Shown: positions 8,878-17,735 of the stretch, piece by piece | Numbering within the stretch: the first letter of the stretch is position 1 | Layout of the letters: every line of letters begins with the position of its first letter | Origin: a bacterium | Lineage (GTDB): Bacteria > Hydrothermota > Hydrothermia > UBA1063 | Assembly (NCBI GenBank): GCA_030019025.1 | Contig: JASEFR010000012.1 | Location: forward strand, 1 to 51,536 | Direction: 5' to 3' | DNA: 51,536 nucleotides | Translations under genes and position numbers: made by a program | Notes under the pieces: generated by a model | The model's database searches: none | What the model was told of the DNA's origin: nothing | What the model saw: only the letters and a program-made list of their open reading frames with translations

Positions 8878-10139
8878 GAAAGTTTGCAGTACTCCTTATC
8901 AAAGAATTGAGGGAACTGATCAATAAACAACTTATCGTATCCTTTATCACAATCATCGTTCTGTTTCAGCTCATAGGAAAAATTGGAGAATCTGAAAGTA
9001 AAAAAATGGAAGAAAAAAGAGAGATTGGCCTTGTAATGCTGGATAACGGCAGATACAGTAAGACCATTGAGACAACCCTGCGGAGTATTTTCAATGTCTT
9101 TTCCATTGAAGGCAATTACCCTGAAGAATGGATGAAAAACGCCTATGAATCTGATATCAGAAACATCGTTGTTGTTCCCGAAGGATTTTCAAAGGAAATT
9201 GAAGCAGGGAAAAAAGCAAAAATTGAGGTCTATTCAATCACAAAATCCCTCGGAGTGAGGGAAAGAATTCAAAAAACTATACTTTCCAGCATCATTAAAA
9301 GTCTTAATGAATCCATATCCCGCGAACTTCTTATTGAAAAAGCAAAGGGACAGGATCCCGAGTTCCTGACAAAACCCGTCTCAACCGAAGAATACGTATA
9401 TATTAGGGGAAGAATAATAAAGGCTTCAGCGGATGCCATCTTCGCTCACATGATTCAGCAATCCATTTTCATACCAGTCATTCTATTTCTCTTATTGATT
9501 CTTACATCCCAGATGATTGCCACGGCCATGGGACAGGAAAAGGAAAACAAAACCCTTGAAACCCTTTTAACAACCCCCGTTTCCCGGGCATCGATCATCT
9601 TTGCCAAGATGATCTCTGCCATTATCATCTCCTGCATTTTTGCAGGCGCATACATGTACGGATTGAAGGGTTATATGTTTACGGGAACGGGGGGAGCATT
9701 GAGCGAACTTGCAAAAATTGCAAAAAATTACGACCTTACCCTACCTGTTCAGGGCGTAGTTCTCTTTGGTATCTGTATATTTTTATCTCTTCTCACAGGA
9801 CTTCTGATGACTACCATTATTTCCCTCTTTGTTGAAGATACTCGCTCTGCCCAATTGGCCATTACACCTGTTATGATCTTACTTTTTATTCCTTACTTTC
9901 TGAGTTTCACCGTTGACATCATGGAGCTAAGCCCCACAGCAAAAACCCTCTTATATCTCATACCCTTTACCCACCCATTTTACTTTTACCGATTCTACAT
10001 GCTTGGGTATATGAAGGAGGTCTTTCTTGGAATTGGCTACCTCACTTTGCTAAACATCCTTCTTATTTTCATCATCATTAAACTTTTCTCCACAGACCTT
10101 CTCCTTACTGCAACAATTAGCCTAAGGAGAAGGAGATAG
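8874..10139 (+). CDS. ABC-2 type exporter permease, NatB-like
   Basis: The 421-residue protein has one N-terminal membrane segment (about residues 20-35). A predicted extracytoplasmic domain of roughly 150 residues (REIGLVMLDNG through the VSTEEYVYI region) follows, and then five to six C-terminal membrane segments. The motif GQEKENKTLETLLTTPVSR before the second membrane block is diagnostic of the ABC-2/NatB family. Its start overlaps the ATPase stop (ATGA), so the two are co-translated. The C-terminus is an arginine-rich cytoplasmic tail. The substrate is unknown. Confidence 0.9.
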   Translation: MRKFAVLLIKELRELINKQLIVSFITIIVLFQLIGKIGESESKKMEEKREIGLVMLDNGRYSKTIETTLRSIFNVFSIEGNYPEEWMKNAYESDIRNIVVVPEGFSKEIEAGKKAKIEVYSITKSLGVRERIQKTILSSIIKSLNESISRELLIEKAKGQDPEFLTKPVSTEEYVYIRGRIIKASADAIFAHMIQQSIFIPVILFLLLILTSQMIATAMGQEKENKTLETLLTTPVSRASIIFAKMISAIIISCIFAGAYMYGLKGYMFTGTGGALSELAKIAKNYDLTLPVQGVVLFGICIFLSLLTGLLMTTIISLFVEDTRSAQLAITPVMILLFIPYFLSFTVDIMELSPTAKTLLYLIPFTHPFYFYRFYMLGYMKEVFLGIGYLTLLNILLIFIIIKLFSTDLLLTATISLRRRR

Positions 10140-10217
10140 AACCGCACGCAAACTTAGGAGAGTATTTTTTTCGTCCCTTCCCAACTTCTAAAACTTAAAT
10201 CTTTATTGCACAAATTC

Positions 10218-10246
10218 AAGTGTATAATTAAAGTGTATAATTAAAG
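10218..10246. repeat. 13-bp tandem duplication carrying two TATAAT elements
   Basis: The 13-bp unit gtgtataattaaa occurs twice head to tail (10220-10232 and 10233-10245). Each copy contains a perfect TATAAT on the plus strand (10223-10228 and 10236-10241), just upstream of the AAGGAGG of the lipoprotein gene at 10261. No -35 hexamer is well placed for either copy; TTGCAC at 10206-10211 is 11 and 24 nt away. It is probably a duplicated -10 region giving two possible start points. Confidence 0.6.
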
Positions 10247-10260
10247 CATAAGGAGGAATA

Positions 10261-11397
10261 ATGAATTTCACAAAAATAAGATACGTGATGTTCGTAGCAG
10301 TGCCTGCTCTGATTCTCATCCTCAGCTGCGCAAAAGAAAATGACAACAATATAATTCCCGAAAATGCGACCTTGAAATTTACCATTACAGGATATAAGCT
10401 ACTGGACATGGCAAAGGATGGGTCGTGGTTTGCAGGTTATGACGAAACCAACTACAAAGTAGCCGGCTTCAGTGGAACAAACGGAAGCAAAATCTGGGAA
10501 TATACTATACCAAAAGTTTGGATAGATACCTATGAGGGTCCTGAGGAGGTGCAGGACTGGATAAGTTGTGGAGCAAAAATCACCGATGATGGAAACTACA
10601 TCCTTTTGGCATGTGAATATACCACAAAAATACTGAACAAAACGGGGGAAGTGATCTTTAACGGCGAGAGTTTCACCTACAATAATTCAACCTACACATT
10701 CGGGGGACCTGCGGATATATCAGGAGACGGCTTTTACTTTGTACTCGGTAACCCTCTTTCCCTGTTCACCCGAGAAGGACAATTGGTATGGTGTAAAGCA
10801 GGTGACCAATACGGAAGTTCATCAAATTACGTTACTATCAGCAAAAACGGGAGTTACGTTGCAAGGGATATGGGAGACGTCTATCTTTACGACCTTTCAG
10901 GGAATCTTTTACTACAAGTACCTGATAATGATATCGCTGCGGATTTTATTAAATTTTCTCCCACCGACAACCTGCTTTTCTGGGGTGGGCTGGGGGGAGG
11001 CAAAGTGATAGATTTAACCGGAAACACACTTCATCTGGAAACGACAAACGATTACTACGGAGTTATGGATATGGCGATACCCGAGAACGATTCTCTTTTG
11101 TTTCTTGCCCTTGTGGGAAAGGTCAAACTCTATACGCTTTTGCCAACGTCCGATCTACTTTGGGAAAACGATTCTGTATCAGGCAGGGTTTTTTCTGTTG
11201 ATGTTAGTGGTGATGGAAGTTTGCTCGGTGCCATGGGCGACTGGGGTAATGTCTACATATTCAGTAGAGATGGCCAAATTCTTTTTACCGCCGATCAGGA
11301 CGGTAGCGCAAACGGAGTAATAAGACTTTCCGCCAATGGAAAATATTTTTGTGCTCAGGGAGACGGAGGCAAAATTTACTACTACGAGATGAAATAA
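10261..11397 (+). CDS. Beta-propeller (WD40/PQQ-like) lipoprotein
   Basis: The 378-residue protein begins with a lipoprotein signal ending in ILILSC, with C23 as the lipidated residue. The mature part is a run of about six or seven repeats, each with a GSY/GSLL or NYILLA strand and a nearby W, as in KIWEYTIP, LVWCKAGD and LLWENDS. Such repeats pack as blades of a propeller. No catalytic motif was recognised, so a structural or binding role at the periplasmic face is inferred. The start has a strong AAGGAGG. The radical-SAM gene begins 8 nt after the stop, but a functional link is not evident. Confidence 0.75.
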   Translation: MNFTKIRYVMFVAVPALILILSCAKENDNNIIPENATLKFTITGYKLLDMAKDGSWFAGYDETNYKVAGFSGTNGSKIWEYTIPKVWIDTYEGPEEVQDWISCGAKITDDGNYILLACEYTTKILNKTGEVIFNGESFTYNNSTYTFGGPADISGDGFYFVLGNPLSLFTREGQLVWCKAGDQYGSSSNYVTISKNGSYVARDMGDVYLYDLSGNLLLQVPDNDIAADFIKFSPTDNLLFWGGLGGGKVIDLTGNTLHLETTNDYYGVMDMAIPENDSLLFLALVGKVKLYTLLPTSDLLWENDSVSGRVFSVDVSGDGSLLGAMGDWGNVYIFSRDGQILFTADQDGSANGVIRLSANGKYFCAQGDGGKIYYYEMK

Positions 11398-11405
11398 ATC
11401 AGTTA

Positions 11406-12677
11406 ATGCAGGATAGTAAAAAGCTTGCTCTTGTCTTTTATTACTCCAGAAAACATAGATACAGTATAAACGCCCTTCTTGGTGCCATAGAACAGGACGA
11501 AGAACTCAAAACCATCAATACATTTCTCTTCGATAATACTCGGGATCTTTTGAGCGGCCTAAACGAAATTCAAGACGCTTACAAAAAAGTAATCCTTGGC
11601 ATTTCCTTTTTTACTACAGAACTCTGGGACATAATAGAACTTGTAAAATCAATAAAAAGAACTGCTAAAAACACCTTCCTAATTGCAGGTGGTCCCCATC
11701 CCTCCGGCGACCCGGAGGGTACACTCAAGATAGGGTTTGATGTCGTAGTAAAGGGAGAGGGAGAAGAAACCTTCAAAGAAATCCTCAAAAAGTTTTTAAA
11801 AGAAAAAGACTTTAAAGAAGTAAAGGGGATTTACTATCTTGAAAACGGCAAACCACACTTTACAGGGGCAAGAACCACTATCAACCTCGATTTATACTTT
11901 CCTTTCTCGCTAAAACATGCCAAATTCGGACCCATTGAAATTACCCGGGGATGTATGTATGGTTGCTACTACTGTCAAACGCCAAGAATATTTGGGGCAA
12001 AACTCCGGCACAGAAGTAAAGAACTGGTCTGGGAATATGTTAAACTGATGAAAAGCAGGGGGATGAAGGACGTCCGATTTATCACACCGAGTTTCTTTAA
12101 CTACGGAGCTTCAAACGGCGATTCACCCAATCTTGAAATAATTGAAGAACTCCTATCGGGCATAAGGGGGATATTGAAAGATGAAGGAAAAATTTTTGCG
12201 GGGACTTTCCCTTCAGAAGTGAGGCCCGAGCATGTAACACCAAGAAGTTTATCAATACTTAAAAAATACACGAACAATAACAACATAATAATTGGAATGC
12301 AGAGCGGAAGCGACAGGATTCTAAACCTCATTCACCGAAAGCACACGGTGGAGGATGGGATAAGGGCAGTCAGATACACCATAGAAATGGGGCTTACACC
12401 AAAGGTTGATTTTCTCTTTGGACTCCCCTTTGAAGAAGAGGAAGACCAGTTTAAGTCAATGGAAGTTATGAAAAAGCTTATAGAGATGGGGGCTGTGATC
12501 CATGCCCACACCTTCCTGCCCCTCACCGGAACGCCCTTCAGCAAGTACAAACCCTCAAAACTCTCACCCAAGTTAAAAGATTTTCTGAATTACTATTCTT
12601 CAAAAGGGCGGGTCTTTGGTGACTGGCGAGAGCAGGAGAAACTCGGCCTTAAAATTTCAGAATATGGTAATTCGTGA
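11406..12677 (+). CDS. B12-binding-domain radical SAM protein, MJ_1487-like (TIGR04013 type)
   Basis: The 423-residue protein has an N-terminal cobalamin-binding-like Rossmann region (GISFFTTEL, then IAGGPHPSGDPEGTL). A radical-SAM core follows with the cluster motif C-x3-C-x2-C in ITRGCMYGCYYCQTPR, near residue 182. The later GMQSGSDRIL and FLFGLPFEEEEDQ fit the MJ_1487 family, whose reaction is unknown. It presumably makes a 5'-deoxyadenosyl radical anaerobically. I chose the ATG at 11406, since the longer frame begins inside the lipoprotein gene. Its last 14 nt overlap the next radical-SAM gene. Confidence 0.82.
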   Translation: MQDSKKLALVFYYSRKHRYSINALLGAIEQDEELKTINTFLFDNTRDLLSGLNEIQDAYKKVILGISFFTTELWDIIELVKSIKRTAKNTFLIAGGPHPSGDPEGTLKIGFDVVVKGEGEETFKEILKKFLKEKDFKEVKGIYYLENGKPHFTGARTTINLDLYFPFSLKHAKFGPIEITRGCMYGCYYCQTPRIFGAKLRHRSKELVWEYVKLMKSRGMKDVRFITPSFFNYGASNGDSPNLEIIEELLSGIRGILKDEGKIFAGTFPSEVRPEHVTPRSLSILKKYTNNNNIIIGMQSGSDRILNLIHRKHTVEDGIRAVRYTIEMGLTPKVDFLFGLPFEEEEDQFKSMEVMKKLIEMGAVIHAHTFLPLTGTPFSKYKPSKLSPKLKDFLNYYSSKGRVFGDWREQEKLGLKISEYGNS

Positions 12678-13386
12678 AATAAGGGCAAAGAACATACTAA
12701 CCAAGTCAAAGGTATACGACTGGGTGCTCAACCCTTACATCGGTTGTGAACACGCTTGCACCTACTGCTATGCCCGATTTATGAAAAAGTTTACCGGGCA
12801 CAAAGAAAAATGGGGAGAATTTGTGGATGTGAAGATTAATGCCTCCGAACTTTTGGAAAATGAAATAAAAATGAAGAAAAAAGGTGAAATCTGGATAAGT
12901 GGTGTCTGCGACCCCTACCAGCCATTGGAGAAAAAATACCAGTTAACACGTAGGTGCCTTGAAATCCTCTCAAAATACGACTGGCCTGTGTTTATACAGA
13001 CAAAATCGCCGCTGGTTTTAAGAGACATTGATATAATAAAGAAATTCAAACACATAGATGTGGGCTTTTCCATCGGAACTGCCGATGAGGAAATGAGGAA
13101 AATCTTTGAGCCTCATGCACCTTCCATCTCTTCAAGGCTTAACGCCTTGAAAACCCTCCACGAGAATGGGGTAAGAACCTACGTGATGATAGCGCCGGTC
13201 TTGCCGGGAGCCGAAAAACTCCCGGAATTAATAAGAGACATTGTAGATTATATAATAATTGACAAGCTCAATTATCATTACGCGGATTGGGTATTTAAAA
13301 AATACAAGTTGTTAAAGATTAAAAATATAGAATTTTTAGTCCAAAGGTTAAAGAAAATCGGCCTGCCGGTGGAGGTAGTAGGGTAA
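12664..13386 (+). CDS. Radical SAM protein of the spore photoproduct lyase-like family
   Basis: The 240-residue protein has the cluster motif in NPYIGCEHACTYCYARF (C-x3-C-x2-C), GVCDPYQPLEKKYQLTR and QTKSPLVLRD. These are features of the SplB-related COG1533 group. True spore photoproduct lyases are longer and this organism shows no sign of sporulation, so DNA repair is only one possibility. The start chosen is the ATG at 12664 inside the 3' end of the preceding gene; a longer upstream GTG/ATG frame would run far into that gene. Close coupling to a B12-type radical-SAM enzyme suggests a shared pathway. Confidence 0.82.
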   Translation: MVIREIRAKNILTKSKVYDWVLNPYIGCEHACTYCYARFMKKFTGHKEKWGEFVDVKINASELLENEIKMKKKGEIWISGVCDPYQPLEKKYQLTRRCLEILSKYDWPVFIQTKSPLVLRDIDIIKKFKHIDVGFSIGTADEEMRKIFEPHAPSISSRLNALKTLHENGVRTYVMIAPVLPGAEKLPELIRDIVDYIIIDKLNYHYADWVFKKYKLLKIKNIEFLVQRLKKIGLPVEVVG

Positions 13387-13495
13387 TCACAGTTTCCTCT
13401 AACCATTCCCACCACCAGCAGGTATTACAATAACGTGGACGTTCCCTGCACTCTGCTTTTCACCTCACAAATTTTCAAAAATTAAGCAATTTCAT

Positions 13496-13524
13496 TTGTT
13501 TAAACACCCAAAATGGCTTTAAAT
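13496..13524 (+). promoter_or_regulatory. Weak candidate promoter for the lysS operon
   Basis: TTGTTT (13496-13501) and TTAAAT (13519-13524) are 17 nt apart in the 162-bp interval before lysS. Matches to consensus are three and four of six. The call rests mainly on spacing and on the position 25 nt before the ATG, which has AAGGAGGAG. The remainder of the interval shows no gene. Confidence 0.3.
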
Positions 13525-13548
13525 TAAGGATTGTCGTAAGGAGGAGAT

Positions 13549-15021
13549 ATGTCCGAGGAATTTGAGGTAAGGAAGGAAAAAATTCAGCAGTTGAGAAATT
13601 CAGGAATTGAGCCTTATCAATACAAGTTTTTGAAAACCCATGATTCAAAGACTATTAAAGAAAATTTTGAAGAATTTGAAAACAAAGAGGTTCTGATTGC
13701 TGGCAGACTTATGACCAAGAGGGTTTTCGGAAAACTCTCCTTTGCCCACATCCGGGATGAAAGTGGTGACATCCAGATTGCGGTTCAGCAGGGCAGTACG
13801 AAGATTCCGAGTTCCGACGAAGATGGTGCAAATTTCTTTAAAAAGTTCGTGGACATTGGAGATATAATTGGAATAAAAGGCAAAGTCTTCAAAACGAAAA
13901 CAGGGGAAATAACTGTTCTGGCTGAAGAACTTACCCTCCTCTCCAAGTGCCTGAGGCCATTGCCCGAGAAGTGGCATGGTCTCAAGGATAAAGAGATTAT
14001 CTACCGCGAAAGGTATCTCGACCTTATAATGAATCTTGAATCCAGAGAGGTTTTTAAGAAAAGAACAAAAATCATCAAATTTATCCGGAACTTTTTTGAT
14101 GAGAAAGGGTTCTTAGAGGTAGAAACCCCCGTTCTTCAGCCTGTTTATGGGGGTGCCTTTGCGAAACCCTTTGAAACTTATTCCAATGCTCTTGACACCA
14201 AACTCTACCTCCGCATAGCGGATGAACTTTATCTTAAAAGACTCCTCGTTGGCGGTTTTGAAAAGGTTTACGAGATCTCAAAAGACTTCAGAAACGAGGG
14301 GATTGATAGGCTACATTATCCCGAATTCACCATGCTGGAAGCATATGCTTCGTACTGGGATTACAACGATATGATGGCACTTACCGAGGAACTTTTTGAG
14401 AAGCTCGCCATTGAAATCTATGGCAACACAGAAATAAACTATTTTGACGAAACGATAAGTTTCAAAAGACCTTTTAAGAGATTGAGCTATCTTGACGAAC
14501 TGTCTTCAAAACTGGGCAAAGATCCACTCTCCATGAGTGAAGAGGAACTCAAAAAGGTTGGTATGGAAATAGGCCTCAAAAACGCCGCTAAACTGCCCGC
14601 CACAAGGTTAATTGACAAGATCTTCGATGCCCTCGTTGCTGACCACATCAAGGAGCCCACCTTTGTAATTGACCACCCTGCTCTTATTTCTCCCCTTGCC
14701 AAGAAACACAGGAAATTTGATGGGAGGGTAGAAAGGTTTGAGCTGTTCATTCTCGGCGTTGAATTCGCCAACGCCTTTTCGGAACTCAACGACCCCATTG
14801 ACCAGAGAAAACGCTTCGAAGACCAGATCAGGTACAGAGACGCAGGTGATGAAGAGATACCAAGGGAACTGGATGAAGACTTCCTGAATGCAATGGAGTA
14901 TGGTATGCCACCTGCAGGTGGAATTGGAATAGGAATTGACAGAGTCGTGATGCTTTTCACCGGCCAATATTCCATTAGAGACGTTATCCTTTTCCCTCAG
15001 CTCAAACCAAAATCTGAATAA
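13549..15021 (+). CDS. lysS: Lysyl-tRNA synthetase, class II
   Basis: The 490-residue protein matches the normal length of bacterial class II LysRS. An N-terminal OB-fold anticodon-binding domain occupies about residues 50-150 (VLIAGRLMTKRVFGKLSF). The catalytic domain shows motif 2 in FRNEGIDRLHYPEFTMLEA and motif 3 in GGIGIGIDRVVMLFTG near the C-terminus. It charges tRNA-Lys in the cytoplasm. The start has an AAGGAGGAG ribosome site. The stop TAA shares bases with the ATG of lolC, so lysS leads a six-gene operon with lipoprotein export and glycan genes. Confidence 0.97.
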   Translation: MSEEFEVRKEKIQQLRNSGIEPYQYKFLKTHDSKTIKENFEEFENKEVLIAGRLMTKRVFGKLSFAHIRDESGDIQIAVQQGSTKIPSSDEDGANFFKKFVDIGDIIGIKGKVFKTKTGEITVLAEELTLLSKCLRPLPEKWHGLKDKEIIYRERYLDLIMNLESREVFKKRTKIIKFIRNFFDEKGFLEVETPVLQPVYGGAFAKPFETYSNALDTKLYLRIADELYLKRLLVGGFEKVYEISKDFRNEGIDRLHYPEFTMLEAYASYWDYNDMMALTEELFEKLAIEIYGNTEINYFDETISFKRPFKRLSYLDELSSKLGKDPLSMSEEELKKVGMEIGLKNAAKLPATRLIDKIFDALVADHIKEPTFVIDHPALISPLAKKHRKFDGRVERFELFILGVEFANAFSELNDPIDQRKRFEDQIRYRDAGDEEIPRELDEDFLNAMEYGMPPAGGIGIGIDRVVMLFTGQYSIRDVILFPQLKPKSE

Positions 15022-16217
15022 TGAAAATCCATGTTCTTTTTGTTTTAAAAAATTACCTGAAGGCATCACGAAAAGGCCTTCTATCCTTTCTGTCTATTTT
15101 CTCCATCGCCGGAGTATTTATAGGTGTTTCTGCCCTCATTCTCGTAATTGGAATAATGACAGGATTCCAGCAGGAGTTGAGAAACAGAATTATAGGGATG
15201 ACCCCTCACATAATGGCTCACAAATTCTTCTTTGCGCCATTTCCGGAGAATTCAAACCACATTACTTACATAGAAAGAATAAAAGGAGTGAAATCCTGCG
15301 AACCATTTTTAGTGACAAAAACGGTACTCGTAAGGGGAGAAAACGCCGAGGGAGTTGTTCTAAAGGGCGTGAAAAGACTGCCTGACGGCGTCAGAATTGT
15401 AAGCGGAGACTCTATTTTTAAACAGGATAAAGTATACCTCGGCCTCAACATCGCCGCATCCCTTGGTGCTAATTCCGAAGACACCCTAAAGATTTATTCA
15501 CCTACAAAAATTAAAAAAACTCCCTTCGGAATGGTGATGAGTTCGGCAGAACTGCCTGTGGGGGGTGTGTTTGACGCAGGACTTTATGACTACAATACCT
15601 CTTTTTCCTTCACACACCTCAAAACTTTGCAGGAATTACTGGAGATGGGGGATAGTATCGCTGGATACGAAGTTTATCTGAAAGACCCTTTCATAGCCCC
15701 TTCAGTTCAAAAGGAGATCGAAAAAAAATTCGGGTATCCTTTTACAACCACAAACTGGATGGAACTCAACAGAACGGTCTTTCAGGCGCTGAAACTGGAA
15801 AAATTGGGAATGTTTCTTGTGCTTGCACTGACTCTAATTGTAGCATCCTTTGGAATAATTTCGGTCTTAATGCTTTTAATCACACAGAAAACAAGGGAAA
15901 TAGGTGTCCTGAGGGCGATGGGGTTTACAAAGAGAGACATAAGAAATACCTTTGTTGCTCTCGGTCTTACTTTCTCACTGATCGGTACCGCGGGTGGCCT
16001 GATAACGGGGGTTGGGTTATCATACCTCTCAAATAAATTCGGAATCTTCAGATTACCTCCCGATGTCTACTTCATTGACAGAGTTCCAATAGTGGTAAGG
16101 CCAATGGATGTTTTCTATATTGTCGGATTAACTCTCGTAATTTCCTTCATCGCGTCATTAATCCCCTCAGTAAGAGCCAGCAAAATGGAACCCGTTGAGG
16201 CAATAAGATATGAGTGA
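15021..16217 (+). CDS. lolC: Lipoprotein-releasing ABC transporter permease, LolC/LolE family
   Basis: The 398-residue protein has one N-terminal membrane segment (about residues 24-46, with GVFIGVSALI), a periplasmic MacB-like domain of about 220 residues and three C-terminal membrane segments. The last region contains TREIGVLRAMGFTKRDI and ends SLIPSVRASKMEPVEAIRYE, both diagnostic of LolC/E and FtsX-type permeases. With the overlapping LolD it would extract lipoproteins from the inner membrane and pass them to the outer membrane. Only one permease gene is present here, so it probably forms a homodimer, or a partner lies elsewhere. Confidence 0.9.
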   Translation: MKIHVLFVLKNYLKASRKGLLSFLSIFSIAGVFIGVSALILVIGIMTGFQQELRNRIIGMTPHIMAHKFFFAPFPENSNHITYIERIKGVKSCEPFLVTKTVLVRGENAEGVVLKGVKRLPDGVRIVSGDSIFKQDKVYLGLNIAASLGANSEDTLKIYSPTKIKKTPFGMVMSSAELPVGGVFDAGLYDYNTSFSFTHLKTLQELLEMGDSIAGYEVYLKDPFIAPSVQKEIEKKFGYPFTTTNWMELNRTVFQALKLEKLGMFLVLALTLIVASFGIISVLMLLITQKTREIGVLRAMGFTKRDIRNTFVALGLTFSLIGTAGGLITGVGLSYLSNKFGIFRLPPDVYFIDRVPIVVRPMDVFYIVGLTLVISFIASLIPSVRASKMEPVEAIRYE

Positions 16218-16890
16218 ATTTACTCTCATATTAGAAAACATCTACAAATCCTATAAGACACCCGTTGAAACTATTCGGGTTTTAAAAGGCACAAATCTTA
16301 AGGTTGCGAAAGGAGAAAGAGTCATCATCACAGGTCCATCAGGTTCAGGCAAAAGCACCCTTCTCCACATCGCAGGCCTCCTTGACACGCCAGATGAAGG
16401 CTTTGTTTATCTTAACGGCAAGAAGATTGATAAAAAAGGTGATGCCGAACTTTCGGAACTTCGCGCGAAACACATCGGGTTTGTTTTTCAATTTCACCAT
16501 CTACTTCCCGATTTCTCCATCCTTGATAATGTAGCTCTCCCTCTGATTATAAGAGGGGAAAAGCCCCAAAATGCACGAAAAAGGGCCTTAGAGGTCCTTG
16601 AAAAATTGAACATAAAGAATATTCACTATAAGCGGCCATCGGAAGTTTCCGGTGGTGAACAGCAAAGAACAGCCATAGCACGAGCAATTATAGGTAATCC
16701 CGATCTACTTCTTCTTGACGAGCCTACGGGAAACCTTGACAGACAAAACACCATGGAACTTATGGAAATTTTGAAACAATTAAACGAAGAATTGGGAATA
16801 ACTATCGTGATGGTAACCCACAACCTGAATTTGATTTACTATTTTGAAAAACATTATGCATTATACGACGGAACTTTAACCCAGGAATGA
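16210..16890 (+). CDS. lolD: Lipoprotein-releasing ABC transporter ATPase LolD
   Basis: The 226-residue ATPase has Walker A GPSGSGKSTL, Q-loop FVFQFHHLLPDFSILDN, the LolD/MacB signature VSGGEQQRTAIARA and Walker B LLLLDEPTGNLD. The switch histidine is in VTHN. The FQFHHLLP stretch is characteristic of LolD. Length is typical. It overlaps lolC by 8 nt and the FemAB-like gene by 4 nt. It energises lipoprotein release together with the LolC-type permease. Confidence 0.93.
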   Translation: MSEFTLILENIYKSYKTPVETIRVLKGTNLKVAKGERVIITGPSGSGKSTLLHIAGLLDTPDEGFVYLNGKKIDKKGDAELSELRAKHIGFVFQFHHLLPDFSILDNVALPLIIRGEKPQNARKRALEVLEKLNIKNIHYKRPSEVSGGEQQRTAIARAIIGNPDLLLLDEPTGNLDRQNTMELMEILKQLNEELGITIVMVTHNLNLIYYFEKHYALYDGTLTQE

Positions 16891-17735
16891 AGTTAGAAAA
16901 GATAAAAGACGCGGAAAACTGGAATCACTTTACAGGTGAGTTTACGAAATCTCTTTTTTACAAATTTGAGTGGTACGATGTTTTTAAGACTCTATGGAAA
17001 ACAAACCTGCTCGCAAGACTCGAGAATTGCTTTTTGCCTCTTCAATTAAATACAATAACGAGAACAGCCTACAGTGGACCCTGGGGAAGCTATGGGGGGC
17101 CTGTAGGGGATAAAAATCTGGCAGAAGCGGTTTTAAAGCAGGCAAAACGTGCACTTTTTTTGAGAAAAATCTTTATATACAGCGAAAAGGAACTAAATAT
17201 TAGCAATCTAAACTTTTCTCTCGAGAAAAACTATTCCGTTGTTGTAACCCTTGATGACGTTGAATCTATCAAGAAGAGACTGCATGAGAATCGAAAGAGA
17301 AATCTGAAAAAAGCCCTTGAAGGCAACCTTTATTTTGAAATAGCAAGAGGGGAAGAGGGGGCAAGAAGATACATTAAACTACTTGGGAGAGTGCTAAAAG
17401 AGAGAAAAGGCTACAAATTCCACGAGATTAGCCTCTTTAAGAAACTTGGCAAACTGAAGGAAGCCTTCTTTTGTTTTGCCGGGAAAGAGAAAGACGAATC
17501 CGCTGCATTAATAATTGAATCAGATACTGATACAATCCTTTACTGGCACGGTGTAAATTCAAAGGAAGCCCTCCAGCTACATATAGGTGACTTTCTCCAC
17601 TGGTCTATTATAGAATGGGGGCTTAAAAGGGGATTTAAGTTTTATAACCTCGGTACTTCACCCCACGGGGAACTATTAAATTATAAATTGTCCTGGGGCG
17701 GTGAAAGAAAAATCATTTACACATATGTAATATGA
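16887..17735 (+). CDS. FemAB/GNAT-fold transferase-like protein
   Basis: The 282-residue cytoplasmic protein resembles the FemAB/BioF2-like (acetyltransferase_6) group. The first half includes GPWGSYGGPVGDKNLAE, the middle has the basic KKRLHENRKRNLKKALEG, and the second half has AALIIESDTDTILYWHGVN and the typical end GFKFYNLGTSPHGELLNYKLSWGG. Such proteins transfer amino acids or acyl groups, and many sit in exopolysaccharide loci. Here the gene is followed by a glycosyltransferase and a flippase, so modification of a lipid-linked sugar or glycan is a reasonable inference. The substrate is unknown. Confidence 0.75.
   Translation: MKLEKIKDAENWNHFTGEFTKSLFYKFEWYDVFKTLWKTNLLARLENCFLPLQLNTITRTAYSGPWGSYGGPVGDKNLAEAVLKQAKRALFLRKIFIYSEKELNISNLNFSLEKNYSVVVTLDDVESIKKRLHENRKRNLKKALEGNLYFEIARGEEGARRYIKLLGRVLKERKGYKFHEISLFKKLGKLKEAFFCFAGKEKDESAALIIESDTDTILYWHGVNSKEALQLHIGDFLHWSIIEWGLKRGFKFYNLGTSPHGELLNYKLSWGGERKIIYTYVI

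Noticed and set aside
10160-10180. T-run after the NatB-like gene as a terminator
   Set aside because: The T stretch is not preceded by a stable hairpin.
13387-13548. Short coding-like stretch before lysS
   Set aside because: A minus-strand stretch reads VHVIVIPAGGGNG before a stop, but no start, ribosome site or homologue was recognised; composition bias is enough to explain it.
14487-15069. Long minus-strand frames of 162 and 153 codons opposite lysS
   Set aside because: lysS is unmistakable on the plus strand, and these frames have serine-rich or low-quality composition expected of shadows.
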